Of a stretch of 24,359 nt of DNA, positions 1 through 7,253 are shown one piece after another. Positions within the stretch are counted from its first letter, which is position 1. Each line of letters begins with the position of its first letter. The stretch is taken from IMG/VR virus record IMGVR_UViG_3300017770_000160, positions 1-24,359 of that record. One strand, 5' to 3'. The position numbers were made by a program, and so were the translations under genes. The notes beneath the pieces are model-generated. The model worked only from the letters and a program-made list of their open reading frames with translations, had not been told where the DNA came from and ran no database searches. This DNA is from a virus.

Positions 1-1
1 T

Positions 2-64
2 ACACCGATTATCTTCGACCAAGATAATACTTTACTTGTGATTATAGATGAGGGAGATGAATGA
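2..64 (+). CDS. C-terminal end of an unidentified protein (partial, cut by left edge)
   Basis: An open frame enters from the left edge and ends at a TGA that overlaps the polymerase start codon as ATGA. Only 20 residues are visible: alternating hydrophobic residues (PIIF, LLVII) and an acidic tail ending DEGDE. This looks like a closing beta strand plus acidic end. The stop/start overlap matches the gene packing elsewhere in the window, which supports a real upstream gene in the same transcription unit. Too little remains to name a family. A sliding clamp would fit next to a polymerase, but the visible tail does not match the usual archaeal PCNA C-terminus, so I do not assign it. Confidence 0.55.
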   Translation, partial: TPIIFDQDNTLLVIIDEGDE

Positions 65-2463
65 TAATTGATTGGTTCTCCGAATCCCCATCAGACCCTC
101 CCGTTCTCTACGAGAGGCGCAGGGGTGCTGATGGTGTATTGCATGAGCGATACATCATGAGTGAGGATGATGACTATGTACAGCCCTTCTGTTGGGTTGA
201 CCAAGCATCCCCTACTCATGTACTACGTCGCATTCAAAGACTCGGTGCAGAAATACATTATGACATTTCAGCGAAGGGATTACACAATCAGAATCTATGG
301 AAGGTTACAGTATCACATCCCAACTTACTTTGGGAGTTAAAGGATAAGTGTCCACGTTGGACATACGAGGCTGATGTCAATTACCTTGACCAGATTCTTC
401 TGACAAACTATCCTGATGAGATACCTGACTTCCATCCTCGTAAGTGGTACTTCGACCTTGAATGGAACCCGAATGATGATGACGACTTTACAACGGTCAT
501 GGCTGTTGTAGACAGCGACCTTCGTACTCCCGTTGTCTTTGCATGGAGTAGAGACAGCATACACAATACGACTCGTAAGACCGAGTTTATTGATAGGTAT
601 GGTGGTTATGAACTACGTACATATGCTAACGAGCATGAGATGCATGATGGTTTCTTGACGTTCCTTGAGGAACGTGACCCTGATATGCTTATTGCTCATG
701 CAGGACATTGGGCTGACTTACCACATCTACACCGAAGGCTTGGTGCTGAACGTGGGCGCATGTCACCACTCAACATATTCGTTGCACCCCCCAAAGATGG
801 GAGTGGGTACAAGAGTACACGTCAACCTATCAAGGGGCGACTGGTGTTTGATACTGCGGCTCAATGGACTGATGGAAGTGGCTTTGAGGGCATATGGCAA
901 AAGTCCGGTAAGGGTCAAGCACAATCACGTAAACTCGATTGGTTCGCTAAGGAACTTGGTTTCGGAGGTAAACTAACAAATGACATTGAGGGTATGACTG
1001 TATTCAATGGATGGACTGATTACTATGATGACTTCGTTGATTACTGTCTTGTCGATACAACACTCTTGCGTGATTGTGATGACAAACTTAACTGTACTAA
1101 TTTCCACTTCGCATTGCAGAAAGTCTGCGGTGTGCAGTTTGGAAGTACACACAAGGTTACTCGATACTTCAGGGGATTGATAGGACGACGTACCGAACTC
1201 AAAGCCCCTTCATCATTCATACAAGAACGACCTGAATTGGAAGCGGCATGGGTTATGCAACCTGTACCGGGTCGTCATGAGAACGTCGCTCTCATGGATT
1301 TCGCTTCACTATATCCTAACATTATCCTCTCCGCCAACCTGTGTTGGACGACCCTCGTTGATGAGGGTGGAGAAGGAATACTTACACTCATCATACCTCC
1401 TAAGCGAGAGAAGGACGGTACATACATTCATGGTACTGGTGGTACATTCCATTGGGACCAATCAAAGGAGGGACTGTTCCCGAAGGTTGTCAAGGAACTA
1501 CTTGCCTTGAGAAAGCAATACAAGACAATGATGAAGGAAGCAACTGATGCAGATGAGAAACTCGGTTACAACATGTTACAGATGGCTGTAAAGGTTGCAG
1601 TAAACGCTCTCTATGGAATGACAGGAAGCCGTAAGATTGGCGGTCAATGGAGTAGTTATGCCATTGCATCATCCATTACATATCTTGGTCGCAAGTCTAT
1701 CACCATGCTCGTTGATGAGTGTGAGAAGCGTGGCTACAAGGCTCTTGCAGGACACACGGACTCCGTGTATGTGCAAGTACCATTTGATGATGCACACCCT
1801 CTATGTGAAACGCTCACAGGTATCTCACAGAATGAATTGAACTTGGCGTATCTTGATGTCGAGTTTGAAGCGTTCTTCCCATACTGGTTTACAGCCAATA
1901 CGAAGAACAGAAACTTCGGACTCATATCATGGCCTTTGGAAGATAAAGGTAAGATGAAAGTAACTGGTTACTCACTTAAGGCATCCAACGCCCCTGCGGT
2001 AACGAAGGAGATTCTTTCATCAGCGTTTGAGTTGATTGCTACTGGTGCTGATGAGAATGAGGTGTACAACAATGTTAGACCTGCTGTTACGAATCTGTAC
2101 AAGGGTGGTAAGTCTGTTGATGAGATTGCTTCAAGTGGTCGCATAAATAAGAAACTACATGAGTATGACAAGGTTGTACCCAACCCTGCTAAGGCGGCGA
2201 GATACTCTAACCAATACCTCAAGACTGACTTCAACAAGGGAGACAGTATCAAGTGGGTATTCGTAAACGGTGTACCCGAAGGGCAACCTCTCACCAATGT
2301 AATAGCATACGAGAATGTAAATCAACTTGAGGATTACGACATCGACTGGTCTACTGTAGTAGAGAAGTGGGTGCGTTCAAAAATCAAATCAGTATACGAA
2401 ACCCTCAACTGGGATTTGGATGCAGTAACAGCAATGAGAGTTCCTAAAAAATATGGATGGTAA
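61..2463 (+). CDS. polB: Family B DNA polymerase with 3'-5' exonuclease domain, variant motif C
   Basis: Replicative DNA polymerase of the archaeal/viral B family, 800 residues. Exonuclease motifs: Exo I FDLEW (D132, E134); a degenerate Exo II AHAGHWADLPHL (D219 kept, but the usual Asn five residues earlier and the Phe before the Asp are missing); Exo III Y328-x3-D332. Polymerase motifs: motif A DFASLYPNII (D413), motif B K511-x3-NALYG (N515, Y518), motif C GHTDS (H565, D567) where the family normally has DTDS. The Asp that is the main catalytic metal ligand of motif C (second of the pair) is kept; the first is His. The start is set by ATGA overlap with the previous stop and the GAGG-type site just upstream. 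It heads the replication gene run. No frameshift or truncation is seen. The family call is secure; whether the variant motif C is fully active cannot be told from sequence. Confidence 0.97.
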   Translation: MIIDWFSESPSDPPVLYERRRGADGVLHERYIMSEDDDYVQPFCWVDQASPTHVLRRIQRLGAEIHYDISAKGLHNQNLWKVTVSHPNLLWELKDKCPRWTYEADVNYLDQILLTNYPDEIPDFHPRKWYFDLEWNPNDDDDFTTVMAVVDSDLRTPVVFAWSRDSIHNTTRKTEFIDRYGGYELRTYANEHEMHDGFLTFLEERDPDMLIAHAGHWADLPHLHRRLGAERGRMSPLNIFVAPPKDGSGYKSTRQPIKGRLVFDTAAQWTDGSGFEGIWQKSGKGQAQSRKLDWFAKELGFGGKLTNDIEGMTVFNGWTDYYDDFVDYCLVDTTLLRDCDDKLNCTNFHFALQKVCGVQFGSTHKVTRYFRGLIGRRTELKAPSSFIQERPELEAAWVMQPVPGRHENVALMDFASLYPNIILSANLCWTTLVDEGGEGILTLIIPPKREKDGTYIHGTGGTFHWDQSKEGLFPKVVKELLALRKQYKTMMKEATDADEKLGYNMLQMAVKVAVNALYGMTGSRKIGGQWSSYAIASSITYLGRKSITMLVDECEKRGYKALAGHTDSVYVQVPFDDAHPLCETLTGISQNELNLAYLDVEFEAFFPYWFTANTKNRNFGLISWPLEDKGKMKVTGYSLKASNAPAVTKEILSSAFELIATGADENEVYNNVRPAVTNLYKGGKSVDEIASSGRINKKLHEYDKVVPNPAKAARYSNQYLKTDFNKGDSIKWVFVNGVPEGQPLTNVIAYENVNQLEDYDIDWSTVVEKWVRSKIKSVYETLNWDLDAVTAMRVPKKYGW

Positions 2464-2467
2464 TAAA

Positions 2468-2677
2468 ATGAAAAAAGATTGGACACAAACAGATGCGGCG
2501 AAAAATAAAAAGTTTATACACAAGACTACAGATATTCCCATGCAATGTTCTCTTTGCCCTAAGAAGGGTTTGAATGATTTCTTTGAACTCAAGGCAAAGG
2601 ATATAACACACTATTTGTGTGAGAATTGTTTCACTTGGATATGCGCCCAATCAGACTTTAGAAAAAACAATGAGTGA
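2468..2677 (+). CDS. Small zinc-ribbon protein (69 aa)
   Basis: A 69-residue protein with two Cys pairs, C27-x2-C30 and C51-x2-C54, plus C59, the spacing expected for one zinc ribbon. The N-terminus is Lys-rich. I chose the ATG four bases after the polymerase stop because a GGATGG site lies just upstream. An in-frame ATG at 2453, inside the end of polB, would add five residues. The function is unknown. Zinc ribbons of this size in archaeal viruses may bind DNA, RNA or host transcription factors, but no family is recognised. It is the first of several small Cys-rich proteins in this arm. Confidence 0.75.
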   Translation: MKKDWTQTDAAKNKKFIHKTTDIPMQCSLCPKKGLNDFFELKAKDITHYLCENCFTWICAQSDFRKNNE

Positions 2678-2682
2678 TTAAA

Positions 2683-2916
2683 ATGAGTAAATGGAAATTT
2701 TGGAAAAAGGTACAAGAAACGCAGACGGTAAATTCATCAGTAAAGTATTGCTGTAACTGCGGTGGAAAGGTCATGCGACAAACGAAACTAAATGAGTTTT
2801 TCGATATGACTCCTACGAATCAGAAACGATTATATGATTTCGAGAAGGAGAACCGAGAGGTCACCGAGAGCATTGGGTTCAATAACAAGCGAAGAAAATA
2901 CAGGGGGAATATATGA
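2683..2916 (+). CDS. Small basic protein with CC-x-C motif (77 aa)
   Basis: A 77-residue protein with a Trp/Lys-rich N-terminus (WKFWKK), a compact Cys cluster C23, C24, C26 followed by GGK, and a charged helical C-terminal half. Only half of a zinc-ribbon Cys set is present, so metal binding would need a dimer or other ligands. The ATG at 2683 is preferred because GAGTGA lies five bases upstream. A GTG at 2674 overlapping the previous stop would add three residues. No family is recognised. It sits in a tight run of small genes between polB and the MazG-like gene, and its stop overlaps the next start. Confidence 0.65.
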   Translation: MSKWKFWKKVQETQTVNSSVKYCCNCGGKVMRQTKLNEFFDMTPTNQKRLYDFEKENREVTESIGFNNKRRKYRGNI

Positions 2917-3149
2917 TGGATGAAACGAAGAAGGTATTAGTCAAAATAGAACGACTAAGAGAATCCGCTTTACACACACTCGATACATTAGATGTAGCGG
3001 TGAAGGGTATCGTGGATGCAATGAAAGAAGGTAACAGCAGAATACAAATGAGGCTCACTCTTACGAAGGTCCTTGTACAAATCTGTACAGCGATGGAGAC
3101 AATGAGTATTGCATCACTAATCGAGGATGGTGAATACGATGACGCTTGA
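2913..3149 (+). CDS. Small helical protein, unknown (78 aa)
   Basis: A 78-residue protein, starting at an ATG that overlaps the previous stop (ATGA) and follows a purine-rich GGGGGA site. It has no Cys ribbon. The sequence reads as two or three amphipathic helices with heptad-like Leu/Ile/Val spacing (KVLVKIERLRESAL; TLDTLDVAVKGIVDAM; LVQICTAMETM) and an acidic end. Predicted soluble, perhaps an oligomeric helical bundle. No family is recognised and I infer no function. A second ATG directly follows the first. Confidence 0.65.
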   Translation: MMDETKKVLVKIERLRESALHTLDTLDVAVKGIVDAMKEGNSRIQMRLTLTKVLVQICTAMETMSIASLIEDGEYDDA

Positions 3150-3543
3150 AAAGAAGTGTATAGTATGTTCAGGGATATTCACCCCTTCTACGAATACAGA
3201 CCCAAACAAATTGTGTTTTGATTGTAGGGATAAGAGGACGTTTACTGCTCAAATGACAAAGGTGTTCACCAATATTCAGAATGGTATGCAAGCAATCGAG
3301 GACCGCTTGGCTACTTTAGAGAGTAAAATATCATACATAGGTACTATCGTACAAGCCGAAGTATCGACTAAGATAGATGAAATCGAGCGACGAAGAGATG
3401 GTGATTTGGAAGTCGATGTTAAGATGATGGTTGACTCAAGGATGGCTACAATCAATTCACGAATAATTACCTTGGAGGATAAGACAATCAATTCCATAAA
3501 GGTACTTGACCCGAACAACAAACTAAGACACATATGGAGATGA
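3139..3543 (+). CDS. Zinc-ribbon plus coiled-coil protein (134 aa)
   Basis: The N-terminus holds one clear zinc ribbon: C7-x2-C10 and C26-x2-C29. From about residue 40 to 125 the protein is helical with coiled-coil character (repeated Ile/Leu spacing, e.g. AIEDRLATLESKISYIG and MATINSRIITLEDK). An N-terminal metal-binding head and a long oligomerising stalk suggest a DNA-binding or scaffolding adaptor, but no family is recognised. The ATG at 3139 is chosen because GGTGA lies six bases upstream, inside the end of the preceding gene. An in-frame ATG at 3127 would add four residues but has no such site. Confidence 0.7.
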   Translation: MTLEKKCIVCSGIFTPSTNTDPNKLCFDCRDKRTFTAQMTKVFTNIQNGMQAIEDRLATLESKISYIGTIVQAEVSTKIDEIERRRDGDLEVDVKMMVDSRMATINSRIITLEDKTINSIKVLDPNNKLRHIWR

Positions 3544-3547
3544 TGAG

Positions 3548-3865
3548 ATGAGTAGAATAGAAGATGAAGTATGCGAGAAAATACAACAACGAGCGCAGGT
3601 CGGCCTTGCAAAGTACGGGGTGAGTATGGAGGATGAGAAACTATCTCGTCTTAAGTGGCTCATACACGCACAAGAAGAAGCAATGGACTTAGCCGTGTAC
3701 CTACAGAAGTTAATTGAAATTGAACAAATGGACTTACCTCACAACAAGTGGCTAAAACAAGTGAGGGAAGCCTCTCATCCCAACGACACTAATACGTTTT
3801 CTCGTGGCATGTTTCCTGCTAATTGGAAACCAGCCCCCTTTCAATTGCAGGAGGAAGAAGAATAA
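3548..3865 (+). CDS. MazG-like nucleotide pyrophosphohydrolase-like protein
   Basis: A 105-residue protein whose first 55 residues follow a pattern common in phage-encoded MazG-like/dNTP diphosphohydrolase proteins: KIQQRAQVGLAKYGVSM, then LSRLKWLIHAQEEAMDLAVYL. The EE-x2-D group (E43, E44, D47) would be one set of metal ligands of the all-alpha NTP pyrophosphatase fold; the second ExxD helix is not clear. Members hydrolyse dNTPs to dNMP and pyrophosphate and can shape the nucleotide pool during infection. The C-terminal 40 residues are not recognised. Starts four bases after the previous stop. Family-level similarity is by eye. It could equally be a non-catalytic helical relative. Confidence 0.6.
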   Translation: MSRIEDEVCEKIQQRAQVGLAKYGVSMEDEKLSRLKWLIHAQEEAMDLAVYLQKLIEIEQMDLPHNKWLKQVREASHPNDTNTFSRGMFPANWKPAPFQLQEEEE

Positions 3866-4881
3866 TGAGATGGAATCCTACTGGTGATGATAGTCGTCAA
3901 TTGATAGACGAGTACGGGGAGGAGACAGGCCACACAGAAGAAGTGGACTGGTACAAGCGTAGTACATACGCATGGAATCCAAAGGAGGACCAAGACAAGA
4001 TTCTCCGTATCACAAAGTCAAGCATGGGTACATTCGGCTGGTGTCGTCATCAATACTATCTTGAGAAGTTCAAGGGACTACGAGGCGAGAGCCGTTATTA
4101 TCACACTCGTGGATTGAATGTCCACGACCTCATGGAATGGTTTTGGGGTAACTTCACAAGCCAACAGGAAAGCGAGATACTACGTACAGAAGATATAGAT
4201 ACTGCGAGAGAACTCTTCCTATCATCTGCGCCCACCCCTCCTGAACCGTATGAGTTCGGTGAAGAGGAACAGATTCAACAATGGCTTGATTGGCAGTTCA
4301 GACGGTTACTTGCTACTAAGGGTAAAGACTGGCGACCTGTAGGTGTGGAGTCAAACATTCACGGCAATAGGTATGTCATCGTTGATGATGAGCCTATACC
4401 TGTTCATCTATCAGGATTCATTGATACACTCTTCAAAAGCGAAGAGAACGGCTTTGCTCTAATGGAATTAAAGACTGGTAAGTACAACAGTAGCAAGCCG
4501 GGAAACATGCGTAAGGAGATGGCATTCTACAAGATGATGTTGGAGAACAGTCCACACCATGAACTACTCCCTATCACCCATTGGGGATGGGAGTTTCCGG
4601 GTGGGGGCATAGAAGGCGGGACTGGTGCGAAGTTGCACTATGAGTCTGCTACTGATAAGAAGGGTAAGTTGGCTATGCGTAGCGTAGAAAACAATCTCGT
4701 CAAGTTAGTGAAGGCTCATCTGAACATGGAGTTTCCACCTGACCCATTCTTAGGAAGATTGAAAAAAGGAGTTCCAATGGAGGAACAGAAACTAAAATGC
4801 AATTGGTGTGATTACAAAAGCGACTGTGAATTTTGGTCGCTCACCGATGACTACTTAGACAACATAAAGGAGGAGATATAA
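3865..4881 (+). CDS. Cas4/RecB-like PD-(D/E)XK nuclease with Fe-S-type Cys set
   Basis: A 338-residue protein with the PD-(D/E)XK core: H87 in RGLNVHDL, D187 in LSGFIDTLF, and E201-x-K203 in LMELKTGK, followed by the helix EMAFYKMML. Four Cys are placed as in Cas4/AddB/Dna2 nucleases: C60 near the N-terminus, then C312-x2-C315-x5-C321 at the C-terminus. This is the usual signature of a [4Fe-4S] clamp closing the nuclease domain. Such enzymes trim single-stranded DNA ends and act in recombination and replication. Start is the ATG overlapping the previous TAA, nine bases after AGGAGGA. An upstream in-frame TTG was rejected. No CRISPR array or cas1 lies in the window, so a replication or recombination role is more likely than spacer acquisition. 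Confidence 0.88.
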   Translation: MRWNPTGDDSRQLIDEYGEETGHTEEVDWYKRSTYAWNPKEDQDKILRITKSSMGTFGWCRHQYYLEKFKGLRGESRYYHTRGLNVHDLMEWFWGNFTSQQESEILRTEDIDTARELFLSSAPTPPEPYEFGEEEQIQQWLDWQFRRLLATKGKDWRPVGVESNIHGNRYVIVDDEPIPVHLSGFIDTLFKSEENGFALMELKTGKYNSSKPGNMRKEMAFYKMMLENSPHHELLPITHWGWEFPGGGIEGGTGAKLHYESATDKKGKLAMRSVENNLVKLVKAHLNMEFPPDPFLGRLKKGVPMEEQKLKCNWCDYKSDCEFWSLTDDYLDNIKEEI

Positions 4882-5183
4882 TGAAAGCACAAGGATTAGC
4901 AATACAACGTTTCTTAGAGGAATTTTTAGATGATGACTATTCGATAAGAATCATAGTCAAAGAGAATGGTAACTTACCTAACAGGGTTCCTTTCATTCGT
5001 ACATCATACAGACAAACTACGATTGATTCATGGTTAGATGAAGAGACAGGCTTCCCTGATACGGTTGGTCCTCTCGATATTCTATACACTATTCATGCAC
5101 GTTATCTTAAAGACGATGAAATCTTAGATACAATGGATAAATTGAAACAAGACTTAGACGACTTCCTACGAGCATTCCGGTGA
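4881..5183 (+). CDS. Hypothetical protein (100 aa)
   Basis: A 100-residue acidic protein that I do not recognise. The start ATG overlaps the nuclease stop (TAATG) after a GGAGGA site, so it is translationally coupled to the Cas4-like nuclease. The first 20 residues and the last 25 look helical (FLEEFLDDDY; LDTMDKLKQDLDDFLRAF). The middle contains a probable beta strand and a Gly/Pro-rich stretch. There are no Cys, signal peptide or membrane segment. The position between a nuclease and a primase suggests a replication accessory role, which is inference from context only. Confidence 0.7.
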   Translation: MKAQGLAIQRFLEEFLDDDYSIRIIVKENGNLPNRVPFIRTSYRQTTIDSWLDEETGFPDTVGPLDILYTIHARYLKDDEILDTMDKLKQDLDDFLRAFR

Positions 5184-5187
5184 TTAC

Positions 5188-6276
5188 ATGCCGTTCGTGC
5201 CTATTGACTTTCCAAGAGAGGTCTTGGAATTACCTGCTAATGGTGAACGTGGGTGGCGACGAATTGTAAAGGATAGCGATGAACTACAACAGTATTGGCG
5301 TGGCAAGAACGGAAGTGGTAACGTATACTTCACGGCTTATGGTTACAATGAAACACAAGCCCCTAAGCATCATCGTGTTGATTACAACACTCCACGAATA
5401 CACCACTTTGTAATGGACTTCGACTGTAAGGATTTCAAGAATCGTGGTGTTGATGTACCCTTTGAGATACCACACTCCGAAGTAATCAGTCTACACCGAC
5501 ACCTATCGGATAACAACATAGAACACTTCGTATGGTTTACTGGTGGAGGTTTTCACGTATGGGTTCCTCTTTCAGAAACAATTGAACCCGCCGATGGTTC
5601 TGAACTTTCACGGGTAAAGTATTCAGGGAGAGTACTCATCAACAAGTGGGAGAAGGTCTTGAGTCCTTTCCGCTGTAACGACCCTACAGTAGCGTTTGAT
5701 ACAAGCGGTATGATACGCATTCCCAACTCATTCAATGCAAAGAGAGATTGCTGGACTATACCACTAACAAGTGAAGAACTTACTACACTAACGTATGATG
5801 GTCTGATGGATAAGGCGATGGTTCCACATACTGGTTACATCAGTATGGGTGGAGAACGACTTGACTTTGAAATTATACAAAGCCCATTGATGACAATGAC
5901 AGACATCAAGCCTGTTGATTTACCTACTGTAGCGTATGATGACATACATATCTTACCATGTTTAGCGCAAGCGGCAATGAACGGTGGTAACCCTACTGAT
6001 AGAGCAAGGTATCACTTCGTGTCATTCCTTGCTGATAGATTTAGAATGTTCTTCCCTGCTTGGAAGGTGACAGAAGAAGAACGATTGACTCATGTTCCAT
6101 CTATTGTTGACATATGCTCTCAACAGAACTGGGTGGACTTTGACCGTGACTATACCGCCATGCGAGTTGGTCATATTGTCAAGGCGGGGCATACTCATGC
6201 TTCCTGTACCACACTTTACCAAGAAGGTCTATGTGTCGGTAAGTGTAATTATCACGACGGAACGGGGGTAATGTGA
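5188..6276 (+). CDS. Archaeo-eukaryotic primase, PriS-like, with C-terminal Cys cluster
   Basis: A 362-residue protein of the archaeo-eukaryotic primase superfamily, which makes primers for DNA synthesis. Catalytic motif I is MDFDCKD (D77, D79), motif II is TGGGFHVWVP (H123), and motif III is AFDTSGMIRIPNSFN (D171 with R177 and N180-S181). All core residues are present. The C-terminus adds four Cys (C310, C340, C349, C353), ending GLCVGKCNYHDG. This is either a zinc site or a small cluster-binding domain analogous to the PriL C-terminal domain. Start follows GGTGAT by a few bases. No separate PriL is seen in the window, so the one polypeptide may do both jobs. The family call is strong; the metal type is unknown. 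Confidence 0.88.
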   Translation: MPFVPIDFPREVLELPANGERGWRRIVKDSDELQQYWRGKNGSGNVYFTAYGYNETQAPKHHRVDYNTPRIHHFVMDFDCKDFKNRGVDVPFEIPHSEVISLHRHLSDNNIEHFVWFTGGGFHVWVPLSETIEPADGSELSRVKYSGRVLINKWEKVLSPFRCNDPTVAFDTSGMIRIPNSFNAKRDCWTIPLTSEELTTLTYDGLMDKAMVPHTGYISMGGERLDFEIIQSPLMTMTDIKPVDLPTVAYDDIHILPCLAQAAMNGGNPTDRARYHFVSFLADRFRMFFPAWKVTEEERLTHVPSIVDICSQQNWVDFDRDYTAMRVGHIVKAGHTHASCTTLYQEGLCVGKCNYHDGTGVM

Positions 6277-6518
6277 TGCCATCTGTACCGTGTACCGTTT
6301 GTGGACAGTATAGAGGAACCGTAAAGCCCGATAGATACTTTGAGGGTTATTTACGTATATGCTACGTCTGTAAACAAAAGGATGAAGTAAAAAAGAAGTA
6401 TCAATGTAAATCGCTAAGAACTGGTGGAAAGAAAAGATGCAGACAGTTTCGTACACAACGAAGTGTTTACTGTGTGAATCATGTTAGAAGCAACATACCA
6501 ATAAAGGAGGAAGAATAA
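6276..6518 (+). CDS. Double zinc-finger protein (80 aa)
   Basis: An 80-residue basic protein with two Cys modules. The first is a zinc ribbon, C6-x2-C9 and C29-x2-C32. The second is C44, C55 and C66-x2-H69, with the pattern CKS..TGGKKRC then YCVNH. This resembles the short treble-clef-like CxxH finger found in many viral and eukaryotic proteins (DUF5763-like, by eye). It is likely a nucleic-acid binder. The ATG at 6276 overlaps the primase stop (TGATG) after GGGGGTAA. The next start overlaps its own stop as TAATG. It lies between primase and XPF-like nuclease genes, so a replication accessory or regulatory role is possible. Confidence 0.75.
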   Translation: MPSVPCTVCGQYRGTVKPDRYFEGYLRICYVCKQKDEVKKKYQCKSLRTGGKKRCRQFRTQRSVYCVNHVRSNIPIKEEE

Positions 6519-7216
6519 TGCCTAAGCCTGATTTGATAATTGATAGCAATGAGAGAGGAAGCCTATGCGAGTCCATAGAGCGACGAGCAACGAAGGCGGG
6601 GCTGAACATAGTCCGTAAGCCATTGCTTGTTGGAGACTACTTACTTGGTGGTGCGCTTGTAGAAGCGAAGAGTATTGGCGACCTATTCCAATCATCACAC
6701 AACGGTCATCTATGGCGACAACTCGATAACATGGATGCCAATTACGAACGATTCTTCTTAGTCGTTCACGGGTCCATTGACAAGTACGTTGCAATGGCAA
6801 AGAAGAATGGTAAGAAGGTTACATATTCACGAATACAAAATGAACTCATGGGTACGATAGCGAGAGTTATGTCTGACTTTGAGTGCCAAGTATTCTACAC
6901 GCCTAATCTAAGTGAGGCGGCAATGTTTGTAGTGAAACTACATGACAAACTCCACAAGCCAGCGAGCAAGCATGGCGCACACGCACTACGCCGTGTCTCG
7001 TCTAATGACATCCGTTTGGATATGCTGTTGGCTGTACCCTCCATTGGGAGGGAGATTGCTGAACGCTTGTTAGAACAATGCGGCAGTATCGAAGAAATGG
7101 TATTCCCTGAATCACTAAAGAAGGTAAAAGGGTTGGGCGACACCCGACGTAGTTTACTCGTTAAAGTATTAACAAGTGAGGAAGAGGTACGCCAAGCAAG
7201 GAGAAAAAAGGTTTAG
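6518..7216 (+). CDS. XPF/ERCC4-family structure-specific nuclease with HhH domain
   Basis: A 232-residue protein with an N-terminal ERCC4 nuclease domain and C-terminal helix-hairpin-helix repeats. Nuclease residues: D9 in IIDSNER, D40 in VGDYLLGG, and E49-x-K51 in VEAKSIGDLF with D55. This is the XPF/Mus81 ERKxxxD pattern with the central Arg replaced by Ala. From about residue 165, AVPSIGREIAERLL and VKGLGDTRRSLL form two HhH hairpins for DNA binding. Archaeal XPF/Hef relatives cut branched DNA, flaps and stalled forks. It lacks the helicase domain of Hef and so resembles the short crenarchaeal XPF form. Strong AAAGGAGGAAG site; the start overlaps the previous TAA. Confidence 0.92.
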   Translation: MPKPDLIIDSNERGSLCESIERRATKAGLNIVRKPLLVGDYLLGGALVEAKSIGDLFQSSHNGHLWRQLDNMDANYERFFLVVHGSIDKYVAMAKKNGKKVTYSRIQNELMGTIARVMSDFECQVFYTPNLSEAAMFVVKLHDKLHKPASKHGAHALRRVSSNDIRLDMLLAVPSIGREIAERLLEQCGSIEEMVFPESLKKVKGLGDTRRSLLVKVLTSEEEVRQARRKKV

Positions 7217-7218
7217 CC

Positions 7219-7226
7219 TTATAAAT
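7219..7226 (+). promoter_or_regulatory. Probable archaeal TATA box before the ATPase gene
   Basis: TTATAAAT lies in the 37-base gap between the XPF-like nuclease stop and the ATPase start. It is the only clear TATA-like element in an intergenic space of the plus-strand arm. With the usual archaeal distance of about 25 bases, transcription would begin at roughly 7247-7252, just before the ATG at 7254. The mRNA would then be leaderless or nearly so, consistent with the lack of a good Shine-Dalgarno site for this gene. This is inference from position and sequence only. Confidence 0.5.
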
Positions 7227-7253
7227 CGGCAAAGAGAAAAAGGTTGTGGAATT

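Noticed and set aside
3823-3864. TTG start for the Cas4-like nuclease
   Set aside because: The ATG at 3865 has a strong AGGAGGA site and a TAATG overlap with the previous stop.
3865-4881. Cas4-like nuclease as part of a CRISPR-Cas system
   Set aside because: No array, cas1 or cas2 is present in the window, and the neighbours are replication genes.
7176-7253. Earlier ATG for the ATPase gene
   Set aside because: It would overlap the XPF-like gene by 41 bases and place the TATA-like box inside coding sequence; the extension is basic and has no matching domain.
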